The position numbers and the translations under genes are program-made. A stretch of DNA of 33,604 bases, taken from NCBI RefSeq assembly GCF_000588875.1, contig NZ_JEMV01000034.1:336-33939 (forward strand). The letters run 5' to 3'. The DNA comes from Sphingobium sp. Ant17. Its GTDB lineage: Bacteria > Pseudomonadota > Alphaproteobacteria > Sphingomonadales > Sphingomonadaceae. The notes beneath the pieces were generated by a model, which searched no databases, was not told the origin of the DNA, and worked only from the letters and a program-made list of their open reading frames with translations. Below are positions 8,376 through 15,481 of the stretch, one piece after another; positions within the stretch are counted from its first letter, which is position 1; every line of letters begins with the position of its first letter.

Positions 8376-9676
8376 GCCGCCAACCTCGCCTTCGCGTCGA
8401 GCCCGCAACCCTCATTGCGAACGACGCACCGGAGGATCATGCGAAGGCGATCGCTGAAATAATCGCTGACGCCGACGAGATCATGATCGCGGTAGCTTTC
8501 CTCAAGCTTGGGGGGGCTGACTTTTTGGCACCAAAACTGTCGAAACGTCTTAAAGCTGGCGCCGTCGTTGAGCTTTTTATCGGCACTGACTTCTACCTAA
8601 CCCAACCCTCCGCTTTGGAGCGGCTCCTTGAACTCAAAAACCAGCATCCAGCCTGCAAAGTGAGCGTTGCGGACAAGGCATCGGCAACTTTCCATCCAAA
8701 GGCGTACCTTACGCGTCGAGGGAACAGCTACCGAACTCTCATCGGTTCGGCGAACCTCACTCAGGGCGGATTGAAGTCGAACGACGAATTGTCAATGTGC
8801 GTCACCCACACCAAGGGAGACGATTTTACACGCGCCCTGTTGGATACCTTCAATCGGTATCGGGTCGGAAAGCGCTTCCAAGATATAGATCCACTGGTCC
8901 TTCAGCAGTACGCCTCGAGGCATGAGATAAATGAGCGCGAACGGAAGAAGTTCGAGAAGGCGAGGGATGCCGCGCTTCCCGCTGGATTCGACCTCCGCGT
9001 AATCGAAGCCTGGTACGCGCGATACCTTGCTGATCCACAGGCGGTGTCGGATCTCGCCGAACGGAAGCAGCGTCGGTCGGAAGCCCTCAAGGTTCAGAGG
9101 CGCATTGCCGCGTTGAAAGATGGGCGGCTCGATCAAGCCTCGCGGATCGCCTTTCAGGATGGGTTGCGGGATCTGATGACCTCCAAGGGAGGTCGGCATC
9201 TATGGGGCTCGGGCGATATCCATCGGAGGGGCACCGAGGCTCTGTCCCACCCAAAGCCGATGATCGAGCTTTTCGCGTCAGCTCAGGCCGCAGCGCAACG
9301 GCCGCCTCGTGAGGGTTACGAAATGATCCGCAAGCTTGCCGACCCAATCCCAGGCGTCGGCCTCAACATGGCGACTGAGATCCTCTGCAACTTCGCGCCG
9401 GACCGCTACGCGATCTACAACGGCAACACGGTGGGTGCTTTAGGGGCTCTCGGCATTGCCGCTCCCCAGTTCGCCAATTTTCAGGCGATCGGACCGGCGC
9501 GATATGAGGGACTTTGTGCAACCATCAAAGCCTTAGGCGCGCGACTTGGCGGCGCAAACTTTTCGGAATCAGACGCCTTCCTCAACTGGCTGTACTGGAA
9601 AACCAAAAAAGCTAAGCCTCATGATCAGCGTGCTGCATCCTCGCGACATGGAACAGCCGGTGGTGACCTTGGATGA
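8372..9676 (+). CDS. HKD (phospholipase D-like) nuclease with helix-hairpin-helix tail
   Basis: About 434 residues from a TTG start at 8372. That start overlaps the preceding stop as TTGA and has AAAGG at 8360-8364 just upstream. The N-terminal half carries a PLD-family site: FHPKAYLTRRG (HxK, about residue 107) followed by LIGSANLTQGGLKSNDELSM. This is the arrangement of HKD nucleases associated with restriction and phage-defence loci. The middle is charged and helical. The C-terminal part contains IPGVGLNMATEIL (about 325) and APDRYAIYNGNTVGALGALG, a helix-hairpin-helix DNA-binding fold like that of endonuclease III-type glycosylases. Only one HKD motif is obvious, so it may act as a dimer. 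The last 20 or so residues (after WLYWKTKKAK) may be foreign, because IS3-derived sequence starts there. Function inferred: a nuclease working with the AddAB-like proteins. Confidence 0.75.
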   Translation: MSRQPRLRVEPATLIANDAPEDHAKAIAEIIADADEIMIAVAFLKLGGADFLAPKLSKRLKAGAVVELFIGTDFYLTQPSALERLLELKNQHPACKVSVADKASATFHPKAYLTRRGNSYRTLIGSANLTQGGLKSNDELSMCVTHTKGDDFTRALLDTFNRYRVGKRFQDIDPLVLQQYASRHEINERERKKFEKARDAALPAGFDLRVIEAWYARYLADPQAVSDLAERKQRRSEALKVQRRIAALKDGRLDQASRIAFQDGLRDLMTSKGGRHLWGSGDIHRRGTEALSHPKPMIELFASAQAAAQRPPREGYEMIRKLADPIPGVGLNMATEILCNFAPDRYAIYNGNTVGALGALGIAAPQFANFQAIGPARYEGLCATIKALGARLGGANFSESDAFLNWLYWKTKKAKPHDQRAASSRHGTAGGDLG

Positions 9677-9689
9677 GACGAATGGCTGG

Positions 9690-10140
9690 TTCCAGCACAA
9701 GCGGCCGCTCACATTACGGCTAGTGAAGGTCGTGAGTTGGTCGATTGCTGCCGGGAGAACCTGTGGCTGGTCGGAGATAGCAGCATCTCGGGTGCCCAAG
9801 TGGCGCGCGAACTCGATACGCTGGTACGGCTCTATGGCAAATCGGCTTGCATTGTCAGCGATAGCGGAACCGAGTTCGTCAGTCGGGCGCCCCTAGAATG
9901 GGCTGGCAAGAAAAAGGTCGAGTGGCATATCATCGACCCGGGCAAACCTCAGCAGAATGGGTTCATCGGTCCTTCAACGGCTCGCTGCACGACGAACTGC
10001 TCAACGAGGAGTTGTTTGAGAGCCTGGCCGATGCGCGCCGGAAGCTGGCCATCTAGCGCTATGATTACAACAATGTCCGGCCCCACTCGTCGTTGGGAAA
10101 TCGGACGCCTGCACAAACGCGTCGGGCGTTCGAGCAAGAC
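9690..10140 (+). pseudogene. IS3-family transposase (OrfB) remnant
   Basis: The 3' half of a DDE transposase of the IS3 family. Recognisable pieces are ENLWLVGDSSISGAQVAREL, IVSDSGTEFVSR (second catalytic Asp) and KVEWHIIDPGKPQQNGFI. Here the catalytic Glu should follow as ESFNG, but one A is missing near 9969, shifting the frame. The next frame continues as SFNGSLHDELLNEELFES, hits a TAG where Trp is expected (WRYDYNNVRPHSSLG), and ends as NRTPAQTRRAFEQ. The 5' part upstream of about 9740 is also out of frame. The element is dead and has no orfA here. It marks the right edge of the AddAB/HKD island. Confidence 0.8.
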
Positions 10141-10215
10141 GAGAGCATCACTCCCGACGCGCTTGTACACGCGCAGGGGCCATCGTGTTTAACGGGGGGC
10201 AGGTCATCTGGGTAC

Positions 10216-10500
10216 TCATTCAAGCAGCGGTGTCGCAAGACTATGCATCATCTTGGCCATTTTTGCCCGCGTCCGGCCCGACAACCTGATGAAACTTCGC
10301 CTGCGATCAGGAGAATGGAGAATGCGATCAAGTAGATCATCACCCAACATTTCGATGGTCCTGCGATAGACACCCGCTGGTCTCGGATCGGCGGAATTGG
10401 GAAAAAATTGCCTCAGTACTTCATCCAAATTCCACTGCTCGATTATGAAAAGATCGAACAGCATCATCCAGTCAGACTCCTGATAACGCTCGAGACCCAA
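10216..10500 (-). CDS. Small hypothetical protein
   Basis: A 94-residue ORF with coding-like amino-acid patterning (WMMLFDLFIIEQWNLDEVL, then a basic region RRRSFIRLSGRTRAKMAK). The frame begins with TTG directly after an in-frame TGA, so the start may instead be the ATG at 10467, or the gene may be a 5'-broken remnant. No family recognised. It lies between the IS3 remnant and the primase gene, on the opposite strand. Could be spurious. Confidence 0.4.
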   Translation of the reverse strand: MGLERYQESDWMMLFDLFIIEQWNLDEVLRQFFPNSADPRPAGVYRRTIEMLGDDLLDRILHSPDRRRSFIRLSGRTRAKMAKMMHSLATPLLE

Positions 10501-10550
10501 TCAATTCGGAAGTCCGCCTGGTTCTCAAGTGCAAAAAGATCGATCGCACC

Positions 10551-10572
10551 GGAGGGGAGGCTGAGAGGGAAG
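10551..10572 (+). promoter_or_regulatory. G/A-rich leader before the primase gene
   Basis: A purine-rich tract (GGAGGGGAGG, then GAGAGGGAAG) directly ahead of the 10573 start. It includes the likely ribosome-binding sequence. It resembles the other purine leaders in the window. Confidence 0.3.
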
Positions 10573-11472
10573 ATGAACCTATGCGAGACTATAACAATGA
10601 AATCTTTAAAACTTGAATTCGAGGGCGAAGCACTTTGCCGAAAGCTAGGCGGAACATGGCAAATGGATCGCGGTCTGTGCCTATGTCCCGCCCATGATGA
10701 CCATAATCCCAGCCTGTCTATCCGTGTTGGCAAAAGCGCGCTGCTGTTCAAATGCTTTGCCGGTTGCGACACGAGAGACGTCCTGCGAGCAATCCGGCAT
10801 TTACGCCTGCCCCATTCGGAGCAACACATTTCCGATTTGTCGCGCAACGTGCCCTCGCCTCACGCGGGTGCAGGGCCAGCCCTACGCATATGGAACGCAT
10901 CCACATCCCTCGTGGGAACGCCCGCGCAAAGCTACCTGTCTGGGCGCCTGCTCACGCCGCCCTGGCATGATCTGCGCTATAATCCACGCACGCCGCTGGG
11001 AGGAGGCAGCCGCGCGCTGTTCCGGCCCGCCATGATTGCAGCCGTGCGGGAGAGACGACGGCTCGTCGCCATCCACCGCACCTTCCTTGATGCCGCAACT
11101 GCCACCAAAGCAAAGGATCTTGCCGATCCCCGCATGATGCTCGGACGTCCGGGGCGCGGCGCGGTACAACTCATGCCTCCCACTTCGGTGCTCGGCCTCG
11201 CCGAAGGCATCGAGACCGCGCTGGCGGCGATGCAACTGCACAAGATCCCGGTATGGGCGATCCTCGGGACAGAACGGGCCGGCCATATCCTGCTACCCGA
11301 CAGTCTCGAACGCCTCGTTCTGCTGTTCGACCGGGATGAGGCTGGATGGAAAGCCAACAAAAATGCGAGCCTCGCCTATGAGCGTCCTGGCCTTGAGATC
11401 ATCAGCGCGTGGCCGCCGCCGCCCAATAATGATTGGGCGGATGTGCTGGAAGGGCAGTCACGCGCTGCCTGA
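10573..11472 (+). CDS. TOPRIM-domain plasmid primase-like protein with CHC2-type zinc finger
   Basis: A 299-residue protein combining a zinc-finger module (CLCPAHDDHNPSL at about 36-48 and KCFAGCD at about 60-66) with a TOPRIM catalytic fold (GLAEGIETALAA with the conserved Glu, about 215; LVLLFDRDEAG with the DxD pair, about 255). This architecture is typical of the short primase/helicase-like proteins encoded by plasmids and conjugative elements of alphaproteobacteria. The likely role is RNA priming during transfer or replication. The ATG at 10573 was chosen because GAGAGGGA precedes it; the ATG at 10600 lacks a ribosome-binding site. It converges with the HU gene. Confidence 0.8.
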   Translation: MNLCETITMKSLKLEFEGEALCRKLGGTWQMDRGLCLCPAHDDHNPSLSIRVGKSALLFKCFAGCDTRDVLRAIRHLRLPHSEQHISDLSRNVPSPHAGAGPALRIWNASTSLVGTPAQSYLSGRLLTPPWHDLRYNPRTPLGGGSRALFRPAMIAAVRERRRLVAIHRTFLDAATATKAKDLADPRMMLGRPGRGAVQLMPPTSVLGLAEGIETALAAMQLHKIPVWAILGTERAGHILLPDSLERLVLLFDRDEAGWKANKNASLAYERPGLEIISAWPPPPNNDWADVLEGQSRAA

Positions 11473-11529
11473 TTACCATGATGCGGCTCCGCTGCCCTGC
11501 ACCTGTTGGCAGCAGAGCAGCGATATAGG

Positions 11530-11805
11530 TCAGCCGTTAAGACGGTCCTTGATCACCTTGGCGGGGGTGAACGTCAGCTTCTTCGACGCCTTGATGGCGA
11601 TGGTTTCGCCGGTGGCCGGATTGCGGCCCTCGCGCGCTGCAACGTCCTTGACCTTGAACTTGCCGAACCCGTTCAGCGAAATCTCGTCGCCTTTGGCCGC
11701 CGCGTCGGCAATGACCCCAAACAGGGCGTCAACGAGTTTGCGTGCGTCAGCCTTGGTCAGTCCATGATCGGCGCTGAGCGCTTCAGCCAGCTCGGAATTG
11801 TTCAT
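11530..11805 (-). CDS. HU-family nucleoid-associated DNA-binding protein
   Basis: A 91-residue protein of normal HU length. It starts MNNSELAEALSADHGLTK, has the conserved GDEISLNGFGKF turn, and the DNA-binding beta-arm GRNPATGETIAI followed by ASKKLTFTPAKVIKD. HU bends DNA and helps replication, recombination and partition complexes. GGAGG sits six bases before the ATG. The gene is divergent from the ParB-like gene, with about 150 bp of shared upstream sequence, so the two may be co-regulated. Element-encoded HU copies are common beside replication and partition genes. Confidence 0.93.
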   Translation of the reverse strand: MNNSELAEALSADHGLTKADARKLVDALFGVIADAAAKGDEISLNGFGKFKVKDVAAREGRNPATGETIAIKASKKLTFTPAKVIKDRLNG

Positions 11806-11843
11806 AAAACGTCCTCCTGAAATTGTGCAGCTGCCGTGTCTAG

Positions 11844-11866
11844 CGTCACGGCACTGTGCCGTCACG
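11844..11866. repeat. Direct repeat plus palindrome between HU and parB-like genes
   Basis: CGTCACG occurs at 11844-11850 and again at 11860-11866. Between and overlapping them lies the inverted repeat ACGGCACTGTGCCGT (11848-11862). It sits in the divergent HU/parB-like promoter region and could be an operator or a ParB-type binding site. It does not match the canonical parS sequence. Confidence 0.4.
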
Positions 11867-11880
11867 CCTCAAAACGGCGC

Positions 11881-11908
11881 AAACGAAAGGAGAGGGGGAA
11901 GGAAGCGA
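11881..11908 (+). promoter_or_regulatory. G/A-rich leader before the parB-like gene
   Basis: A purine tract containing GAAAGGAGAGGGGGAAGGAAG about 50 bp upstream of the 11955 start. It is one of a series of similar leaders in the window. Confidence 0.3.
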
Positions 11909-11954
11909 ATGCGCGGTTCGATGTGCGGGCCGCAGCTTTTGCGGAGTTTGTTGC

Positions 11955-13994
11955 ATGACCAAGCCATCCATCCTCGTCCCGGCAACCCATCTCACCAAGT
12001 CGCCCGTCAATGTGCGCAAGCGGACCGATCCGCGCGCTGACGCTGAACTCGAAGCCAGCATCGCCGGGCATGGACTTATCCAGAATCTCGTCGGCGTGCC
12101 GGTCTCCCGTAAGAAAGGTCATTATCGCATCACTGCCGGTGGCCGCCGCCTCGATGCGATCCATCGCCTGATCGAGAAGGGAACGCTGCCTGCCGATTAT
12201 GAGGTCCCCGTCCTTGTTCTTGCCAAAGCGAAGGACGGCCGCGAAATCAGCCTTGCTGAAAATTATGACCGGCTGCAGATGTCGCCTGCCGAAGATTGTC
12301 TGGCATTTCGCGATCTGATCGAGGTCGAGGGCCGCAGCACGGCGGAGATCGCCAAGCGCTTTGGCATCGAGGAACGCTTTGTTGTCGGGCGCCTGCGTCT
12401 CGCGAACCTCGCCCAGCCGATCTTCGATGCGCTCGAGGCTGACGAAATCACGCTCGACGTGGCCAAGGCCTATGCGACGACCGCGGACACCGCCCGTCAG
12501 ACGGCGATCTGGGAGACGTTGCGAGGCAGCTATTCCCGCGACAATGTGAATGAAATCCGGCGGGCGCTCAATGGCTACAGCTATCGCGCAACCGATCCCA
12601 AGGCCCTGCTGGTCGGGCGGGATTCCTATATCGCGGCAGGTGGCCGTGTAGAGGACGCGGACCTGTTCTCCACTGCAGCGGACGAGCGCTGGATCGACAC
12701 CCATATTCTCGATGATCTGGCGGAGACGAAACTCGCCGCGCACGCCGAGGCACTCCGCGAGCGTGAAGGCCTGGGGGAAGTACGCATCGTCACCGGCGCG
12801 CGAATCCCCTATATGGAGACCTATGCGATGCAACCGCTGACCGGCGTCGCCGAACCGCTCACGCAGGCGCAGGAAGCGCGTAAACTGGAGATTGAGGAGG
12901 AGATTGCCGAGATCGAACTGCTCGCCGAAAACGAGGCCTATGAGCCGGAAGAGGATGAGGAACAGCGCTATGCTGCCCTCCAGGCGGAACTCACGGCGAT
13001 CGTAGAGCGCGAGGTTGTGATCGATCCTGAGCAGAAAGCGACCGCTCTAGGCTATGTGGTGCTCGGCCAAGACGGCACACCGCAAATCCATCATCAACTC
13101 TATATCGCGCCGGCGTCTGACGAGGAGAGCGGCGAGGCCGATGATGAAGGCGACGAGGGCGACGATAATGCCAGCGTTGAAACGCAGGAGAACGATGCTG
13201 CCGAAAACGCTCGCCCGGTGATGAGCCTGCGCCTTCGCGAAATGCTGGCGATGATGAAGACTGAGCTTCTTGCGGTCCACGTCGCCAGTGATCCCGCGTT
13301 CGCGTTAGATCTCGGCACCTTCATCATGGTCGATCGTGAATCCCGCCTGGCGGCCTTCGACATGCCGAGCGATCTGCGGGCTTCGGTGCCTTCCCGTCTC
13401 TTGCCCGATTTCAAGCCGGAAACAGCGGCGGCGGGTGAATGGACGAAGCTTGACGGGGCGCTTGATCGGAGCTGGCTCCACCACCCGGCAGTTCCAGATC
13501 GTTACGACGCCTTCTGCGCGCTGCCAGACGATGCACGAGCGGCCTGGCTCGGATGGGTGATCGCACGCACGCTTCATGCCGTTCCTGCCGGACAACGCGA
13601 GGCAGGCTTTCTCGATCATCTGGGGCGGAAGCTCGGGATCGATGTCGCTGCCTGGTGGCGGCCGACGGCGCTCACCTATTTCGACAAGCTGACCAAGCCT
13701 GGCATCCTCGCTTTGTTCGAGGAGATTGGCGGACTGGAGTTGCGGGTACGCTATTCCGGGTCGAAGAAGCACGATCTGGCCGCCTCGGCCGAGCGGTTGT
13801 TCGGTGGCGATGTCATCATCGAGCCCGAAATCCAGGAACGGGCGCTCGCCTGGCTGCCCGAGGAAATGCGGTTCGCCGCCCCCGAAAGCGGCGACGAGCT
13901 GACCTCGCCCGACAATAGCGACCACGACCTGGCGGACATGGTGAACAAGGAAGGTGGCAACGAAGGCGACCAAAGCTTCGCGCAAGCCGCCTGA
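11955..13994 (+). CDS. ParB/RepB/Spo0J-family protein, large
   Basis: A 679-residue protein. Its N-terminal ParB nuclease-like domain (residues 1-105) includes ITAGGRRLDAI, the GxRR box, and SLAENYDRLQMSP. A helix-turn-helix follows (GRSTAEIAKRFGIEERFVVGRLRLANLA, about 126-153; shown in parts: TAEIAKRFG recognition region). After about residue 290 come very acidic stretches (LEIEEEIAEIELLAENEAYE; EESGEADDEGDEGDDN) and a C-terminal region of unknown fold. This is much longer than classic ParB (about 300 residues) but matches the long ParB-like proteins of sphingomonad plasmids. No parA is adjacent, so its role may be gene regulation or DNA protection as well as partition. The ATG at 11955 has GCGGAG upstream; the open frame before it is unlike ParB. 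Confidence 0.85.
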   Translation: MTKPSILVPATHLTKSPVNVRKRTDPRADAELEASIAGHGLIQNLVGVPVSRKKGHYRITAGGRRLDAIHRLIEKGTLPADYEVPVLVLAKAKDGREISLAENYDRLQMSPAEDCLAFRDLIEVEGRSTAEIAKRFGIEERFVVGRLRLANLAQPIFDALEADEITLDVAKAYATTADTARQTAIWETLRGSYSRDNVNEIRRALNGYSYRATDPKALLVGRDSYIAAGGRVEDADLFSTAADERWIDTHILDDLAETKLAAHAEALREREGLGEVRIVTGARIPYMETYAMQPLTGVAEPLTQAQEARKLEIEEEIAEIELLAENEAYEPEEDEEQRYAALQAELTAIVEREVVIDPEQKATALGYVVLGQDGTPQIHHQLYIAPASDEESGEADDEGDEGDDNASVETQENDAAENARPVMSLRLREMLAMMKTELLAVHVASDPAFALDLGTFIMVDRESRLAAFDMPSDLRASVPSRLLPDFKPETAAAGEWTKLDGALDRSWLHHPAVPDRYDAFCALPDDARAAWLGWVIARTLHAVPAGQREAGFLDHLGRKLGIDVAAWWRPTALTYFDKLTKPGILALFEEIGGLELRVRYSGSKKHDLAASAERLFGGDVIIEPEIQERALAWLPEEMRFAAPESGDELTSPDNSDHDLADMVNKEGGNEGDQSFAQAA

Positions 13995-14000
13995 ACATGG

Positions 14001-14033
14001 CCGGGGGCACGGCTTAGTCCCCGCCCCCGGTTT
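14001..14033 (+). terminator. Probable intrinsic terminator after the parB-like gene
   Basis: A perfect 8-bp stem, CCGGGGGC (14001-14008) with GCCCCCGG (14023-14030), has a 14-nt loop and a short TTT, seven bases after the stop. The T-run is weak. Confidence 0.55.
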
Positions 14034-14038
14034 CGGCC

Positions 14039-14067
14039 TTGGATGGAACTGTATAACGGTCTAAAAT
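14039..14067 (+). promoter_or_regulatory. Candidate sigma70-type promoter for the antitoxin gene
   Basis: TTGGAT (14039-14044), a 17-bp spacer and TAAAAT (14062-14067) stand 36 bp before the Phd start. The -10 box is good and the -35 box moderate. Confidence 0.4.
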
Positions 14068-14102
14068 GAGCCGCTGCTCTCAATCGCCAGAGATAATGGC
14101 CT

Positions 14103-14360
14103 ATGCATATTTCCATATCTGATGCGGCAGGCCAACTCATCGACCTTGTTCGGCGCGCGGAAGCAGGAGAAGAAATCATCCTGACCGGTGAGGGTCACGC
14201 TTCAGTCCGTCTTGTTCCGGTCAATATGCCTACTGACAGTGCCAGCCGCCGCGTTTTGCTGGAAGAGGTGCGCTTGGCCGCCACAGCCAAGACGACAACT
14301 GGCCCCAATGCGGCGCGTAGCCAGGACTTTCTTTATGGCGATGATGGCATGCCCGGATGA
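14103..14360 (+). CDS. Phd/YefM-family antitoxin
   Basis: An 85-residue protein with the Phd/YefM N-terminal DNA-binding fold. MHISISDAAGQLIDLVRRAE is followed by GEEIILTGEGHASVRLVPV, and then by a hydrophilic C-terminal toxin-binding tail. In intact modules it neutralises and co-represses a downstream toxin. The downstream ORF overlaps its end (ATGA-like overlap at 14357-14360) and begins MIAV, as VapC toxins do, but is eroded. It therefore looks like a solitary antitoxin. Confidence 0.8.
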   Translation: MHISISDAAGQLIDLVRRAEAGEEIILTGEGHASVRLVPVNMPTDSASRRVLLEEVRLAATAKTTTGPNAARSQDFLYGDDGMPG

Positions 14361-14451
14361 TTGCGGTCGGAACGGGAAACAGCGAACATGTCTGCTGCAT
14401 TTTGTCGGAGACGATTTCAGCCGGGCGGATGTCGATCGCCGTTTAACTTGA
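14357..14451 (+). pseudogene. Eroded VapC-like PIN toxin remnant
   Basis: The reading starts MIAV, the usual VapC opening, directly overlapping the antitoxin stop, but it diverges after four residues. About 30 bp later another frame carries LLHFVGDDFSRADV, which resembles the VapC C-terminal signature (L-x-F-V-G-x-D-F-x-x-T-D-V). The middle of the gene, including catalytic acidic residues, is missing. I infer a large internal deletion with a frame change. The identification rests on two short motifs and gene order. Confidence 0.55.
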
Positions 14452-14529
14452 TCGGGTTGACGGGTTTGGAAGCGCGCAGAGGAAGACCCAGCTGACGGTC
14501 ATGCCGCGCCCGCAGTTGTCCGCGATCAT

Positions 14530-15195
14530 TTAGTTCAAACCGCAGCACTTCTTGTATTTGGCGCCTGACCCGCAGGGACATGGATCGTTACGCCCTGTCT
14601 TTTCGCGCTTGATGGTGACCGGTCGGTAGGGGTCATTTTCAATTCGCCACTGGTGCAGCATCTCGACCCAAATCGGGATCAGGTCAGGTGCTTCCCGATC
14701 CCATTGGTCTTCCGCAGTGAGAGTCAACTTTTTCGTCCCATCGGCAAACGAGCGAAGTTCGCGAATACCCTCTATCGCGGCGCGGCAACCGGGATCATCG
14801 TCATTGAGGACACGCTGCCAGCCCGAAGGGGCAAGATCCATCGCCTGTCCGAAACCCTCGATCCACATCTCCCACAATGTCTCGTCCGACCGTGTGTCGA
14901 TCTCCAGCACGGGTTCGAAGCTGCCCGGCTGACCCAGGCAGGCCAGGATGACATGATAATGGTGCATGACGAGGTCTGTGAAATGCTGGAAACCGCCCAG
15001 GTTGGTGAAATCCAGCATGCCCGTGCCGTCTTCGCCGACCCAGATCATCTTCAGCCATTGGCTTGGTGCAAGCAGGTCGGGACTGACAAGTATCCCTGTG
15101 AGGAAACCGTCCAGCTGCGACAGCAGCATGCAATCCTCGCCTTGATCAAGCAGCAGCCGATCGAGTTCGCCGAGATAGTCGAGTGGAATAGCCAT
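14530..15195 (-). CDS. UPF0149 (YecA/YgfB-like) protein with SEC-C zinc motif
   Basis: A 221-residue protein. It starts [20 protein letters not shown], and the [20 protein letters not shown] stretch is typical of UPF0149 N-termini. It ends with the SEC-C motif [16 protein letters not shown] (about 204-219), a zinc-binding element also found at the SecA C-terminus and in many nucleic-acid-associated proteins. Biochemical function is unknown. It is monocistronic here and divergent from the next gene. GGAAG precedes the ATG. Confidence 0.85.
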   Translation of the reverse strand: MAIPLDYLGELDRLLLDQGEDCMLLSQLDGFLTGILVSPDLLAPSQWLKMIWVGEDGTGMLDFTNLGGFQHFTDLVMHHYHVILACLGQPGSFEPVLEIDTRSDETLWEMWIEGFGQAMDLAPSGWQRVLNDDDPGCRAAIEGIRELRSFADGTKKLTLTAEDQWDREAPDLIPIWVEMLHQWRIENDPYRPVTIKREKTGRNDPCPCGSGAKYKKCCGLN

Positions 15196-15258
15196 GCTCT
15201 TCCATAGCCTCGAGCCGATCCCCCGTCACCGGGTCTGATCTATCCTTCCTGCAAAGTC

Positions 15259-15295
15259 AGGGGACGGAATGAAGGAGAGCGGGAAAAGGAGAGCC
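15259..15295 (+). promoter_or_regulatory. G/A-rich leader upstream of the cysteine-rich gene
   Basis: A purine tract with GGGGACGG, GAAGGAGAGCGGG and AAAAGGAGAG, about 190 bp before the 15482 start, in the divergent region shared with the UPF0149 gene. Similar to the other leaders. Confidence 0.25.
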
Positions 15296-15481
15296 GGATC
15301 GGGCTGGATCCTCCCGCGGCGTAGCGCCCCCTGGAAAATTCCGGCTTATCCATTTGAGACGAACCGAGGTTTGGCCGTCGGCACTATAGTCGACGTGCAG
15401 CCGCTCCCTCGCTGAGCCCCGCAATCCTAGCCCAACAATCCAGCCCGTGCCCGCTGCACCCGGCTGCGTGGAGTCACGTCC

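Noticed and set aside
9546..9896. Plus-strand ORF of 116 residues across the HKD 3' end and IS3 remnant
   Set aside because: It overlaps the HKD gene in another frame and then reads through broken IS3 sequence.
11491..11513. GCTGCC/GGCAGC hairpin between the primase and HU genes as a terminator
   Set aside because: Only a 6-bp stem with an 11-nt loop and no T-run on either strand.
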